Part shown: positions 15,116-24,702 of the stretch, piece after piece
How the letters are laid out: each line of letters starts with the position of its first letter
Numbering within the stretch: the stretch's first letter is position 1
Source of the DNA: CAJLIR01 sp964408085
Lineage (GTDB): Bacteria; Bacillota_I; Bacilli_A; RF39; UBA660
NCBI GenBank assembly: GCA_964408085.1
Contig: CAYOYB010000007.1
Location: forward strand, 1 to 64,000
Length of the DNA: 64,000 nucleotides
Direction: 5' to 3'
The notes under the pieces: model-generated
Seen by the model: only the letters and a program-made list of their open reading frames with translations
What the model was told of the DNA's origin: nothing
Databases searched by the model: none
Position numbers and translations under genes: made by a program

Positions 15116-16735
15116 TTATTTTTTCATTATTTTTTTAACACTGGATTGTTCTACTGTTTGTCTGCTGTTAGTTAATTTTATTATTTGATCATCTACATTA
15201 TTTAGTAATACCCCATTTGGTAATTTCTCTTGACTTTCTATTTGCTTTTGTTTATGTAAAAATTCATCGTTATAATTAATTATATTATCTAAAAAGATAT
15301 TTATTTCATTTATAGAATTAAGACTTTCATTTTGAGCCAAAATACCATGTGATATTGCAACAGCGGTAGATAAACTAGGTAATGTAACGGTAAAATATGT
15401 CATTATTTTTTTTAAAGAAATAGCGTAATTTCTCAATAATAAATCAATATTTTCATATTGCATTTTTTGCACAGAGACTGCTTTTTCATAAGCCTCTAAT
15501 TGATTTTCCAAAATCGTTTTCATAGTTATATAATCACTATTTTCAGATTCATTAAAGCTCCTTTCATTATTAAGTTCTTGTAAACCATTTTTCATTTGAG
15601 AAATATATTCATTCAAACGATTAATAAAAATTGAAATTAATTTTTTAGTATAATCAAATCTTTTAACTTGTTCTAACATTACCTTGTGTTGCTCTATCAA
15701 AGATTCCTCTACAGCCATCAAGATTCTTTTATTATTTTGGGTTATTTCTGAAGCACTATAACTTCTACTAAATATAAAATTTGAAGCTTTTCTTTGATTT
15801 AATTTTTTTATTTCCCCTTTTATATCATAAATACTAGCATTATCCATAGCATCAACTATACTAAATGAAGCATCAAATATAGCTTTTGCATGTGAGGTAA
15901 GATTACTACCAAAAAATGTAACACCTAAAGCATTTAATTTTAATTGTTCCGCTTCTTGATTCATAAATTTTGTAAGTTGTTCTTCTCTTTTAATATCATC
16001 TAGCTGTGTTCCTATCGTAGTTAGATTATTTATTTTTAAATTAACATCATTTTCGCTAGCAGATTTAGTATTAGCTGGATTTTGGCATAATTCTTTTATA
16101 AAAATTTTATTCATATAATTTTGTAAATCACGCCCCAAAATATTGGAAACTAATATTTTTTGAGCTATTAACAATTTATTTTTTTCATCTACCCACCACT
16201 TAACAGGTAAAACCTTAAACCATGCGTCATGAACATATACATATATCTGATTATCAAATAAATATCCATTCACTTTATCATAAGAAATCCTATTAGACAT
16301 CCAAGTACTGATATCAATTGTATAAGAAAGACTAGACTTTAGTAAATTATAATTTTTTAAATTTTCATTTAAAATACTCTCCATTTTTTTATCTTGTTTT
16401 TCATTAGGCAAAAAACCAAATGTTGTTTCTAACACTCCATTACTATTTCTTGTCAAATCTAAAACTGGTAAATCTATATCCGAATAATCAATAATTGGGC
16501 ATATACCAAATCTCCAAAACTCACTGTAAACTCCAATAGAACTAATACCATATGTTATACCCTTGTATGCCCCTATATAATATTCAATATCAGTAGTATG
16601 TTTAGAGTTTTCTAATTTTTTAGCATAATCTGTTGCTTCACGGTCTATACCATATTTTCTAAAAATCTCACTTTTATTATTACCAAACATATATTTTTCT
16701 GCTTCCATTACTACTTTTAATTTTTTTGTATCCAC
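15116..16735 (-). CDS. Large coiled-coil protein of unknown function
   Basis: I do not recognise this 540-residue protein. The N-terminal ~100 residues include SIGVYSEFWRFGICPIIDYSDI, which recalls the LW...RPVI module of DUF6273-type domains; a duplicate-like segment is VHDAWFKVLPVKWWVDE. The middle and C-terminal parts are helical with long coiled-coil stretches (about 350-460) and look distantly like TelA-type helical proteins, without firm support. No signal peptide is seen. A GTG at 16735 preceded by GGGTGATT is chosen as start; an ATG at 16750 has no SD. It is a monocistronic gene between dinB and pheST. Confidence 0.6.
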   Translation of the reverse strand: MDTKKLKVVMEAEKYMFGNNKSEIFRKYGIDREATDYAKKLENSKHTTDIEYYIGAYKGITYGISSIGVYSEFWRFGICPIIDYSDIDLPVLDLTRNSNGVLETTFGFLPNEKQDKKMESILNENLKNYNLLKSSLSYTIDISTWMSNRISYDKVNGYLFDNQIYVYVHDAWFKVLPVKWWVDEKNKLLIAQKILVSNILGRDLQNYMNKIFIKELCQNPANTKSASENDVNLKINNLTTIGTQLDDIKREEQLTKFMNQEAEQLKLNALGVTFFGSNLTSHAKAIFDASFSIVDAMDNASIYDIKGEIKKLNQRKASNFIFSRSYSASEITQNNKRILMAVEESLIEQHKVMLEQVKRFDYTKKLISIFINRLNEYISQMKNGLQELNNERSFNESENSDYITMKTILENQLEAYEKAVSVQKMQYENIDLLLRNYAISLKKIMTYFTVTLPSLSTAVAISHGILAQNESLNSINEINIFLDNIINYNDEFLHKQKQIESQEKLPNGVLLNNVDDQIIKLTNSRQTVEQSSVKKIMKK

Positions 16736-16819
16736 AAAATCACCCATCAAATTTTTATATGACTTATTATATCAAATTACAACAAAAAAGCAACATAAAT
16801 ATTTTTAATATATAACTAT

Positions 16820-17986
16820 CTATTTTATGATTTTTAGTCCATATTTTTCTTTTAATTTATCAATTGTTTCTTCTAAATCATTATTTTCTTCTATTTTCTT
16901 TACATCATCAAAAATAGAAACTTGATGTGTAACTGTATCAACCAAATTATTTAATCTAATACCTATCAATCTAACTGGTTTATCATATTTCATTTCTTCA
17001 TATAATTCTTTCGCAATTTTTAAAATATCTTCACTACTCCTAATTGCGTTAACTATCTTTTTTTGATGTGTGCTTCTTTTAAATAAATTATCTTTTAAAA
17101 TAATTGTTACTGTTAGGGCATATTTATTTTGTTTTTTTAATCTAAGTGATACTTGTTCTGATAAAATGGCTAATGATTTAAATATTTCATCTTTATTAGT
17201 AATATCGTGAGGTAAGGTAATTTCACTACCAATCCCTTTGGGTTCTGGAGGAACACTTATAACAGGAGAATCATCTATTCCATTAGCGCTATTAATCAAA
17301 TATTGCGATTGATTTTTAAAATATTTATTTAATGTCTCAGGGTCAGAATTAGCTAAATCTCCAATTGTAAAAATCTTTAAACTTTCTAATTTGGGTACAC
17401 TTTTTTTACCAACTCCAAATAATTCGCCAACTTTAAGTGGCCACATTTTATCTTTAACTTCTTCTTTAAATAAAGTATGAATTTTATATGGCTTTTCAAA
17501 ATCTGATGCCATTTTAGCGCATAATTTATTATTAGCAATTCCAACATTTACTGTAAAGCCTAATGTATCATAAATTTCTTTTTGAACTTTCCTAGCAAAC
17601 TCTAAAGGTGAACCATATAGATGTTTAACATTAGTATAATCTAAGTAACATTCATCAACTGATGCTACTTCAATATCGGGTGTATATTTATACAAAAGTT
17701 CAAATAATTTATGGGACATTTCTTGATAAAATTTATAATTAGGTGGATATACTCTTAAAACAGGACATTTCTTTTTAGCGCTATATAAAGTTTCTGCTGT
17801 AACTATTCCTTGTTTTTTAGCTGAATTAGATTTAGCCAAAACAATACCTTTACGAGCTTTAGGATCTCCACCAATAACTGCATAGCTATTTCTAATATCA
17901 TATTTACAACCATTATTTAAAAGTTCAATAGCTGTCCAAGATAAAAAAGCATTATTTACATCAATATGCATAATAATTCTTTCCAT
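16820..17986 (-). CDS. dinB: DNA polymerase IV (Y-family translesion polymerase)
   Basis: The 388-residue Y-family polymerase has the catalytic HIDVNNAFLS near the N-terminus (Asp9) and SVDECYLD further on (Asp-Glu). The little-finger domain is at about 235-350. QVSIFDD near the C-terminus is a beta-clamp-binding motif. It has an Asn next to the steric-gate region (DVNNAFL rather than DMDAFFA), a variant seen in several Firmicutes. GGTGGTAAT precedes the ATG. It stands alone on the minus strand. Confidence 0.95.
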   Translation of the reverse strand: MERIIMHIDVNNAFLSWTAIELLNNGCKYDIRNSYAVIGGDPKARKGIVLAKSNSAKKQGIVTAETLYSAKKKCPVLRVYPPNYKFYQEMSHKLFELLYKYTPDIEVASVDECYLDYTNVKHLYGSPLEFARKVQKEIYDTLGFTVNVGIANNKLCAKMASDFEKPYKIHTLFKEEVKDKMWPLKVGELFGVGKKSVPKLESLKIFTIGDLANSDPETLNKYFKNQSQYLINSANGIDDSPVISVPPEPKGIGSEITLPHDITNKDEIFKSLAILSEQVSLRLKKQNKYALTVTIILKDNLFKRSTHQKKIVNAIRSSEDILKIAKELYEEMKYDKPVRLIGIRLNNLVDTVTHQVSIFDDVKKIEENNDLEETIDKLKEKYGLKIIK

Positions 17987-18043
17987 ATTACCACCAATAT
18001 AATTTTATCACAAACAAACTTTCGTGTAAATATTTTATCATAT

Positions 18044-18077
18044 AAAAAATGTTTAAACTATTTCTTAGTCTAAACAT
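18044..18077 (-). terminator. Terminator after the GH25 lysozyme gene
   Basis: On the minus strand AATGTTTAGACTA and TAGTTTAAACATT pair, followed by six Ts, immediately after the stop at 18084. Confidence 0.85.
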
Positions 18078-18083
18078 TCTATG

Positions 18084-19268
18084 TTATTGTTTATATAATA
18101 TATCAATATCAACATCACCACTAATACCATCAATTCTTCCATCACTACACATTTGCCATATATAGTATTCACCTTGATAATTAGTTTTAGTTGTATAATG
18201 AGCTAACCAAACTTTATATTTTTGATTATCCCAAATATTTTCTAAATAATTTTTACTACTATAAAGCATAGGTATATAATTATTCTTTGCTATTTCGTCT
18301 AAGAAAGCCTCAGCGATTTCATTAAATTTATGTAAACTTACATTCATTGAATTAAAGCTAGACCAACTTTCCCAGTCATAAACAATTGGTAAATCTAATT
18401 TATAATCCTTTAAATTGTCAACAATCCAGTTAGCTTGTTTTTTAGCTTCTTCAACACTATTAGCGTAACTATAAAAGTAAACACCAACCTTCAAACCATT
18501 TTCTTTAGCGCTCTCAATATTGCTTTTAAAATATGGATCAATAATATATTCACCATCAAATCCATCTTGATGACTTATTCTAATAATAACGAATTCAGCT
18601 CCAGCCTCTTTAACTTTTTTAAAATCAATTTCACCTTGCCACTTTGAGACATCAATTCCTAATTCTGTATTTTCTGTTTTATAATCTTTTAAGGCATCAC
18701 TAAAAGCAATATATGATGTACTTGGTGTTGAGTTCTTTTTAGGAACTACATTTAAAGTAAATTCTTGTGTGGTAAAATTACCACTATTATCTGTTACTTT
18801 ATATACTAAATTATAACTTCCAACTTGATTAAAATCATAATCACCAATAATTTCTCTTTTTGGTGTATCATCATAATTATCAACAGATATAATTACATCA
18901 GTTAAACTTTTTTCATAACCTTCTGTAACTGTATAAGAATCCTTTAATATAATTTTTGGTGCAATCGTATCAACAACATTAAAATCAATAATATATTTAA
19001 ATCTTTTTTTCTCATCATTACGACATAGTGTTGTAATTTGTATATTACCTACCTCTTTAGTATCAATTTCTTGGTTTTCTTCTAAATTACACGCAATATC
19101 ATCTTTAAAATCAAATAATGTTTTATCACTATAAACATCAATATCAAAAGTAAGATTAACATCATAAACTTTAAAATATTTCTTATATATTTCTACTGAC
19201 GCAATAGAAGCTAAACCTAAAAATATAACTACACCTAATATAATAAATATAATTTTTTTACTTTTCAT
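18084..19268 (-). CDS. Membrane-anchored GH25 lysozyme with an Ig-like domain
   Basis: Residues 7-27 form a signal anchor. The next part contains a bacterial Ig-like/DUF5011 domain (APKIILKDSYTVTEGY ... GSYNLVYKVTDNSGN). From about residue 195 it is a GH25 muramidase: GIDVSKWQGEIDFKKVK, then the catalytic acidic motif LPIVYDWE. It should cleave the peptidoglycan MurNAc-GlcNAc bond at the cell surface. The conserved active-site Asp and Glu are present. Architecture is typical of autolysins; a role in growth or in spore/mother-cell wall lysis is not distinguishable. It is monocistronic, with SD AGGTGAAG. Confidence 0.93.
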   Translation of the reverse strand: MKSKKIIFIILGVVIFLGLASIASVEIYKKYFKVYDVNLTFDIDVYSDKTLFDFKDDIACNLEENQEIDTKEVGNIQITTLCRNDEKKRFKYIIDFNVVDTIAPKIILKDSYTVTEGYEKSLTDVIISVDNYDDTPKREIIGDYDFNQVGSYNLVYKVTDNSGNFTTQEFTLNVVPKKNSTPSTSYIAFSDALKDYKTENTELGIDVSKWQGEIDFKKVKEAGAEFVIIRISHQDGFDGEYIIDPYFKSNIESAKENGLKVGVYFYSYANSVEEAKKQANWIVDNLKDYKLDLPIVYDWESWSSFNSMNVSLHKFNEIAEAFLDEIAKNNYIPMLYSSKNYLENIWDNQKYKVWLAHYTTKTNYQGEYYIWQMCSDGRIDGISGDVDIDILYKQ

Positions 19269-19298
19269 ACTTCACCTACTTAACAAATATAGTTTATC

Positions 19299-19330
19299 AA
19301 AAAAATATAGAAATTACAACTTCTATATTT
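19299..19330 (-). terminator. Terminator at the end of the Rpn-type nuclease gene (19330)
   Basis: On the minus strand AAATATAGAAG and TTCTATATTT pair around TTGTAA, then a T run follows. The 5' arm includes the stop-codon region. Confidence 0.8.
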
Positions 19331-20151
19331 CAAACTAAAGCATTTATTTGTTCTTTAGATAAACCCGTAGCACTCATTATAATATTTATATCTACGTTTT
19401 CATTAATTAAATTTTTTGCAATCTCAATATTTCGAGCATTTTTTCCTTCTCTTTTACCTTCAATTTTACCTTCACGTTTTCCAACCTTATAAGCTGTATC
19501 ATAATGTTCAGTTTCGTTCATCATTAACTTTTCTATATCTTCCATTTTTTTATACTCCTCACTATCTAAATTATAATTTTTTATTTCTTCTAACATTTCT
19601 TTATATATTTTACTTTTTATTATTGTATCTAATAATCCAATATTTTGAACATTAAATAAATTAACTAATTCATAATATTTATTATCTTTATTACTTTTAT
19701 CTACTTTTGTTAAATCAAATATTTGATACTCCAACTTTTTAGTAAATATTTTATTTTTTACTTTCAATTTAACACTATTTTTTATCTCACTATTAAATAA
19801 TGGATAATTTATTATCGCATAGACTTTAACACTTCTTAAATTTTCATAATCCTCTCCTTCCTTTAAACCATGATTAGTTATTATATTCGATGAATAAAAT
19901 AATAGTCTATCGCAAAAATTATGTCTATCTATATTTTGTAGTTCTAATATTACTATTTCACTATCAACACTAAGTAATATATCTACTATTCCTACTTTGC
20001 CATTTTTATTGGTTTTCACTAACGTTGTATTTAAATAATCAATTTTATTTGCTTTAATATCAAATAAATCTATTAATAACTGTTTTAAATATCTTTGATT
20101 ACTAAATATTTTTTTAAATAAGTAATCATTTTCTAATGTATATATTTTCAT
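19330..20151 (-). CDS. Rpn/PDDEXK_2-family nuclease (recombination-promoting type)
   Basis: The 273-residue protein has the N-terminal ENDYLFKKIF segment and the nuclease core: KVGIVDILLSVDSEIVILELQ, giving the D and ExQ catalytic pattern of the PD-(D/E)XK superfamily. The C-terminus has the typical Rpn tail: a Gly/Lys/Glu-rich hinge (KVGKREGKIEGKREGK) and a small HTH (INIIMSATGLSKEQINAL). Rpn proteins, formerly called transposases, are DNA endonucleases with variable C-termini that promote RecA-independent recombination or phage defence. A related gene stands at 47136. It is monocistronic. Confidence 0.88.
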   Translation of the reverse strand: MKIYTLENDYLFKKIFSNQRYLKQLLIDLFDIKANKIDYLNTTLVKTNKNGKVGIVDILLSVDSEIVILELQNIDRHNFCDRLLFYSSNIITNHGLKEGEDYENLRSVKVYAIINYPLFNSEIKNSVKLKVKNKIFTKKLEYQIFDLTKVDKSNKDNKYYELVNLFNVQNIGLLDTIIKSKIYKEMLEEIKNYNLDSEEYKKMEDIEKLMMNETEHYDTAYKVGKREGKIEGKREGKNARNIEIAKNLINENVDINIIMSATGLSKEQINALV

Positions 20152-20275
20152 AATTGTTAACTACTAATTAAATTATACTTTTTTTATTTTTATTAGTCAA
20201 TAGAATTTTAGTAGTACTTCCTCCCTTCTAATTATAAATATATACATAATTTTTCTAAAATCCTTTTTTTAATGC

Positions 20276-20312
20276 AAAAAAACTACAAAAACCATTTATT
20301 GATTTTTATAGT
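20276..20312 (-). terminator. Terminator after the deacetylase-like gene
   Basis: On the minus strand ACTATAAAAATC and GGTTTTTGTAGT pair around an AT-rich loop, then seven Ts follow. Confidence 0.75.
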
Positions 20313-20316
20313 CATT

Positions 20317-21171
20317 TTATATATTTTCTCTTAATAATTCTTTTAATGTAACAATTTCTAACCCTCTACTATTTATATAATTAATAATTGAGGGTAATTC
20401 CTGTTCTACTGTTTTATTAATTGGTATAGATATAATACTTCCATTAGAGATACCCTCTTTTATTTCTTTTAATGGATAATTTTTAATAATAATACTAGGT
20501 TTTATAGTAAAATTTTTATTCATAGCGCATAACTTTAAATTATCTGTATTTTCTTCTTCACTATAACAAAAACCATATTTTTCATGAGATAATCTTTTAA
20601 TTATTGTATCCATCCAAGCAAAAGAACTATTTTGATAATTCCTATTATAGCTTAAATTTCCAACATTATAGCCTTTAGAAATTATCTGAGTCAATAAATC
20701 ATTATTTTTTTCTAACCAAGCTCCATCAACAAAAAAATTAACTTTAATATCTTTATCTTCTACTATTGATAATATTTTACTTATATCAGCAGTATCTTCA
20801 ACTAAGAAAACCAAACTAACCATCGCTTTATTTTTATTACCACTTATTATATATTTATCTAAATTATCTTCTAACTTATTTTTAGGTTTAATTTCATTAT
20901 ATTCTAATAAGTTTTTATTAAAACCACCATATTTTCGCATAATTTTATAACTTTTGTCACGATCAACCTCATGTCCACTTATACCAGGAATAAAATTTAT
21001 ATCATCAATTATCATTCCATCAATTGGGTCAACATAATAATCACTACTTACATCATTAATAGTTGTCATAACATTATCAAATTGTTTTGCTACTTCTATT
21101 GTTTTATTTGTATAAATGAAACTTACAATAGCTAATGTAAAAATTCCAATTACACTAAAAAACTTCCTCAT
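20317..21171 (-). CDS. Membrane-anchored polysaccharide-deacetylase-like protein lacking the catalytic motif
   Basis: A signal anchor is at residues 4-21. The second half resembles the NodB fold: KVNFFVDGAWLEKNNDLLTQIISKGYNVGNLSY corresponds to the TFFVxGxWxxxNPxLVxxIxxxGHExGNHSYxH region. The metal ligands are gone: the first motif reads VSLVFLVEDT rather than a TFDDG form, and the GNHSYxH His pair reads GNLSYN. It is therefore probably not an active deacetylase. An N-terminal block (GMIIDDINFIPGISGHEVDRDKSYKIMRKYG) is not part of NodB. Firmicute relatives include spore-cortex deacetylases, so a structural or binding role in the envelope is possible. Confidence 0.7.
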   Translation of the reverse strand: MRKFFSVIGIFTLAIVSFIYTNKTIEVAKQFDNVMTTINDVSSDYYVDPIDGMIIDDINFIPGISGHEVDRDKSYKIMRKYGGFNKNLLEYNEIKPKNKLEDNLDKYIISGNKNKAMVSLVFLVEDTADISKILSIVEDKDIKVNFFVDGAWLEKNNDLLTQIISKGYNVGNLSYNRNYQNSSFAWMDTIIKRLSHEKYGFCYSEEENTDNLKLCAMNKNFTIKPSIIIKNYPLKEIKEGISNGSIISIPINKTVEQELPSIINYINSRGLEIVTLKELLRENI

Positions 21172-21208
21172 GTTATCACCTATTTAAATATATGTCACTA
21201 AATAGATT

Positions 21209-22321
21209 TCATAACAAATTATAATTTAAATGTTTAAGTTCTGGTAAAACAAATAATCCATCTTTTCTAATTAAGGTATGGTCAAAATAAATTTCACCAC
21301 CACCATATTCAGCTCTTTGAATTAAAACCATATCCCAATGAATTGCGGACTCATTTCCATTATCAGCATCATCATAACATCTACCTGGCGTAAAATGAAT
21401 ACTACCAATGATTTTTTCATCAAATAAAATATCGCCCATTGGGTGTAAAATCTTAGGATTTAAACCTAAAGAAAATTCGCCAACATATCTAGCCCCATCA
21501 TCAGTATCAAAAATTTTATTTAAAGCTTCATTATCACCACTACAAGTTGCTTCTATAATTTTCCCATCCTTAAAAGTTAAAGTAACATCATTATAAACAT
21601 TTCCTTGATATGGCGATGGTGTATTATATTTGATAGTACCATTAACACTTGTTTTAATAGGCGCTGTAAAAATTTCACCATCAGGTATATTCGATTCACC
21701 ACAACATGGTATAACAGGAATATCCTTAATACTAAAAGTTAAATCAGTTCCAGGTGAAACAATTCTTACTTCATCTGTTTTTTCCATTAATTCTTTTAAA
21801 GGTAGCAATCTTTCATACATCTCCCTATAATCTATAGTCATAACATCAAAAGAGAAATTTTTAAATTCATCATTTGTCATATGAGATTTATAGGCATCAA
21901 GATGAGAAGGATAATTTAAAAGTACCCAACGTCTTTCATTAGTACGAATCGAATCTAAATCAATAGTCGATAATAAGATTTTATTTCTTGTTTTAGAATC
22001 AACATTACTACTTATATAATCATTTGTATTATAACGTATATTAATAAAACAATCGTAGTTATCAACTTCAAATTTTCTTAAATTTCTATGACACTCTATT
22101 CTTTTATCACTAGTTTTACTACTTAATAAAGCATCAATTTCTTCATCAATTAACTTCGTAAAACAAATACCACCATTATCACTAATCTCATTAATAAGCT
22201 CTTTAACTAGTGGGTGGCACTCACTAGAATAATAAGTAATTAAGACACGATCTCCATCTTTAATCTTTAATGAATAATTTGTAATTGTATCACATAAAAT
22301 TTTAATTTTCTCTTGCACCAT
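21209..22321 (-). CDS. M29-family metallo-aminopeptidase (AmpS/PepS type)
   Basis: The 370-residue protein matches M29 aminopeptidases: the central CCGESNIPDGEIFTAP segment, VGEFSLGLNPK (metal-binding Glu), and the C-terminal IHFTPGRCYDD and SAIHWDMV motifs supply His and Asp ligands. These cytosolic enzymes release N-terminal residues from peptides. A GTG at 22327 is an alternative start; the ATG at 22321 is preferred because an AGAGTG site lies just upstream. It is divergent from the small gene at 22373. Confidence 0.93.
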   Translation of the reverse strand: MVQEKIKILCDTITNYSLKIKDGDRVLITYYSSECHPLVKELINEISDNGGICFTKLIDEEIDALLSSKTSDKRIECHRNLRKFEVDNYDCFINIRYNTNDYISSNVDSKTRNKILLSTIDLDSIRTNERRWVLLNYPSHLDAYKSHMTNDEFKNFSFDVMTIDYREMYERLLPLKELMEKTDEVRIVSPGTDLTFSIKDIPVIPCCGESNIPDGEIFTAPIKTSVNGTIKYNTPSPYQGNVYNDVTLTFKDGKIIEATCSGDNEALNKIFDTDDGARYVGEFSLGLNPKILHPMGDILFDEKIIGSIHFTPGRCYDDADNGNESAIHWDMVLIQRAEYGGGEIYFDHTLIRKDGLFVLPELKHLNYNLL

Positions 22322-22372
22322 TTTCACTCTTTTCTATGATTTTTCATAATATATTATGAAAGGGGAATTTTT

Positions 22373-22579
22373 ATGAATTATGGACTTAATTATATGAATC
22401 GTCCAAATAATTTTCGACCAAGACCTAATCAAGATAGATTTATTGGTGGTGGATTTTTAGGACCATTCGTTCTAGGAGGTATTACTGGTGGGCTTTTAGC
22501 ACCAGCTTTCTATCCAAGACCTAACTATAATAATTTTTATCCTTATCCATATCCATATTATGGACCATATTATAGATAA
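22373..22579 (+). CDS. Small Gly/Pro/Tyr-rich protein (spore-coat-like composition)
   Basis: The 68 residues begin with an Asn/Arg/Pro-rich stretch, then a Gly-rich hydrophobic block (GGGFLGPFVLGGITGGLLAP), and end Tyr/Pro-rich (YPYPYPYYGPYY). An AAGGGGA Shine-Dalgarno precedes the ATG and a strong terminator follows. The composition resembles small coat or exosporium proteins of spore-formers, and gerQ lies 870 bases downstream. I cannot identify a family. Confidence 0.7.
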   Translation: MNYGLNYMNRPNNFRPRPNQDRFIGGGFLGPFVLGGITGGLLAPAFYPRPNYNNFYPYPYPYYGPYYR

Positions 22580-22586
22580 TAATACA

Positions 22587-22616
22587 AAAAGTAGGAATTT
22601 TTTAATTCCTACTTTT
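22587..22616. terminator. Terminator between the small Tyr-rich gene and the convergent gene
   Basis: A 13-bp stem AAAAGTAGGAATT/AATTCCTACTTTT with a four-T loop and T/A runs on both sides could serve both strands. Confidence 0.9.
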
Positions 22617-22620
22617 CATT

Positions 22621-23343
22621 TTATATTTTTTTCCCTTTATTTTTCTCTCTTATCGTATTAATTGCGTCAATTGCTACAACCATTGCCTGAAGTATTTCTA
22701 AATTATCACTTGAAGAAAAGAATTCTTCCATTACTTCACTAGACAAAACACCCTCTTGAACTGCTAAAGCAATAACTTTTTTACATTTATTGAAATTGGC
22801 ACTTATATATGAGGAAAGATTGGTTATGCTAAGATTTTGAAATTCATAATCTCTTAAAGTATATACCTTTTCATAAAAGTCAAACGTTCTAAAATATTCA
22901 ATTTCACTACCATCCAAAAGTTTATATTCATTCATAAAACACAGCTCATTTCCTCTTTGTTGTCTATCTACACTAACAGTTCTAATTATCTCATTGTTAG
23001 TAAATAAAAACTTATGTGTTATTAAATCATAACCTTCCTTGGTCAAATAAAAGTTGGGAATATTAGCTACATCATAATATGTTGTTTCATTTGAATTCAA
23101 TACCATTTCTGAGTTATCTTTATACATAGATACAACTCTAGCAATAATGTTGCTCCAACCAGTACCCTCTTTAACTATATTAGGTATACTAGCTGTTGAT
23201 TTCCCAACTACTAAATAATCTTTACCTTTGTCTGTCTCAAATTTGTGAACAAGCATATGTTCTAGCGTTCCATTTTTATGGAAATTTATCATCTGATAAT
23301 TTTCATTTCTAATATTTTCATATTTAATTATATTGTCGTTCAT
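22621..23343 (-). CDS. Hypothetical soluble protein
   Basis: A 240-residue protein I do not recognise. It has no signal peptide or membrane segment. The N-terminal half is predicted beta-rich (HMLVHKFETDKGKDYLVVGKS), and the C-terminal 60 residues are helical (VIALAVQEGVLSSEVMEEFF ... AIDAINTIREK). SD GGTGATAAT precedes the ATG. It is convergent with the small Tyr-rich gene and divergent from gerQ, so it is a single-gene unit. Confidence 0.6.
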   Translation of the reverse strand: MNDNIIKYENIRNENYQMINFHKNGTLEHMLVHKFETDKGKDYLVVGKSTASIPNIVKEGTGWSNIIARVVSMYKDNSEMVLNSNETTYYDVANIPNFYLTKEGYDLITHKFLFTNNEIIRTVSVDRQQRGNELCFMNEYKLLDGSEIEYFRTFDFYEKVYTLRDYEFQNLSITNLSSYISANFNKCKKVIALAVQEGVLSSEVMEEFFSSSDNLEILQAMVVAIDAINTIREKNKGKKI

Positions 23344-23443
23344 ATTATCACCTATTCTAATATTAGCATAATACTAAAAAAATGTAAATAATCGTTAATA
23401 TTTTAAGCATTCTAGAATATATTTTTATGAAAGGATGATTTTA

Positions 23444-23815
23444 ATGAATAATAATTACTATAGTAGCCAAAATTTTCCAGGGACACCACTATACGTTGGA
23501 ACCAATCCAACACCAACACCAAATCAAACAACTGCCCAAAATTCACTTGATATGCTTCCAATGGAACAATCATATATTGAAAATATCTTAAGACTTAATA
23601 AAGGAAAAAAAGTAAGAGTTCATATGACTTTCCCAGATTCTAATGAATATAGAGATCGTGAATTTGTTGGAATTATTGAACAATCAGGAAGAGACCACAT
23701 TATTCTAAGTGATCCCTCAACTGGAATTTGGAATTTGCTACTTATGATATATGTAGATTTCATATCTTTTGACGAAAAAATAAATTATAGTGAACAATTC
23801 GTACCAAACAATTGA
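23444..23815 (+). CDS. gerQ: GerQ-like spore coat protein
   Basis: The C-terminal ~85 residues match GerQ: QSYIENILRLNKGKKVRVHM, then GIIEQSGRDHIILSDPSTG, then MIYVDFISFDEKI. The N-terminus is Asn/Pro/Thr-rich, as in GerQ. In Bacillus, GerQ is a coat protein cross-linked by transglutaminase Tgl and needed for cortex-lytic enzyme CwlJ localisation. The start is put at ATG 23444 (MNNNYY) because GAAAGG lies nine bases before it; ATG 23435 overlaps the SD. A gerQ gene is strong evidence that the organism makes, or recently made, endospores. Confidence 0.93.
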   Translation: MNNNYYSSQNFPGTPLYVGTNPTPTPNQTTAQNSLDMLPMEQSYIENILRLNKGKKVRVHMTFPDSNEYRDREFVGIIEQSGRDHIILSDPSTGIWNLLLMIYVDFISFDEKINYSEQFVPNN

Positions 23816-23857
23816 AAAACAAATCGAATTTTGTTATAATTATCATAGGTGATTAAT

Positions 23858-24403
23858 ATGGAAATATTCACATATTGTATGATAATTATTGTAATAATAG
23901 CTTTTTTAGGTATTGGTTTTGCTAGCTTATTTAATAAATTTCAAACATTTATTATAAGAATGAACGAGGCTGAAGCTAATATCGATTCTACTTTAAGAAA
24001 AAGATTTGATTTAGTAAACAAATCAATCACAGTTATAAAAACTGCTACTAAAATTGAAGAAAATATTATGGAAAATATTGAGAATTTACGTTCTCAAAAA
24101 TTATCAAACTTTGATTTTGATCGTAAACTCTATGATTTAATTAATGAATTTAATAAATATAAAGAACTTTATCCAGAATTAAAACAAAATGATACATTCG
24201 TTAAAATTGATATTGAACTTGGTGAATCAGAAGCAGAAATTGTAGCATTTAGAAAATATTATAATGATATTGTAACTGATTATAACAAATTAGTTCATAA
24301 ATTTCCATCTAATTTAGTTGCTCTAATATGTCGTTATAGTCACAAGAATTACTTTGATGGTAAAGATATGACTGATGATGATACTGAAGATTTTAAAGTA
24401 TAA
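23858..24403 (+). CDS. LemA-family membrane protein
   Basis: The 182-residue protein has an N-terminal transmembrane segment (about 4-26) and a LemA-type helical domain: EAEANIDSTLRKRFDLVNKSI, then ESEAEIVAFRKYYNDIVTDYNKLVHKFPSNL. LemA proteins are membrane-anchored coiled-coil proteins of poorly known function. SD GGTGATTAAT precedes ATG 23858; an in-frame GTG at 23849 overlaps the SD. It lies 42 bases after gerQ and is followed by a strong terminator. Confidence 0.9.
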   Translation: MEIFTYCMIIIVIIAFLGIGFASLFNKFQTFIIRMNEAEANIDSTLRKRFDLVNKSITVIKTATKIEENIMENIENLRSQKLSNFDFDRKLYDLINEFNKYKELYPELKQNDTFVKIDIELGESEAEIVAFRKYYNDIVTDYNKLVHKFPSNLVALICRYSHKNYFDGKDMTDDDTEDFKV

Positions 24404-24427
24404 CTATTCATTATGAATAGTTTTTTT
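24402..24427 (+). terminator. Terminator after the LemA gene
   Basis: AACTATTC/GAATAGTT stem with a short loop, followed by seven Ts, overlapping the stop codon region. Confidence 0.9.
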
Positions 24428-24494
24428 AGTAAGAAAAATTGATTAGTATTAAAAAATACTTTATTTAAAGGTATGTACTTAGGATTTTAAAAAT

Positions 24495-24518
24495 ATTTTA
24501 CTACCAATTTACTACTTT
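24495..24518 (+). repeat. Direct repeat, left copy
   Basis: This 24-base sequence (ATTTTACTACCAATTTACTA and four more) recurs at 25133-25156 with one mismatch. The two copies bracket the orphan small gene at 24763. The stretch between 24428 and the promoter at 24703 holds no recognisable gene. Confidence 0.7.
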
Positions 24519-24702
24519 ATATATAAAACTTAAACAATATTTAAATAATTACATAAAGAAAATCTTATATTATTTTTGATATAAATTTATTGACATGATT
24601 GATAAACAGTGATGCAAATAATAATAATCTATAACTTTAGAAAAGTATAACTAGCATTTGGGTAGAATTAATAAATAAACCTTTAAAATACTATAACTGA
24701 AT

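Noticed and set aside
15116..16735. TelA-type tellurite/toxic anion resistance protein
   Set aside because: Only the general helical character and one VTLPSLSTAVAIS-like stretch agree. No reliable family motif was found.
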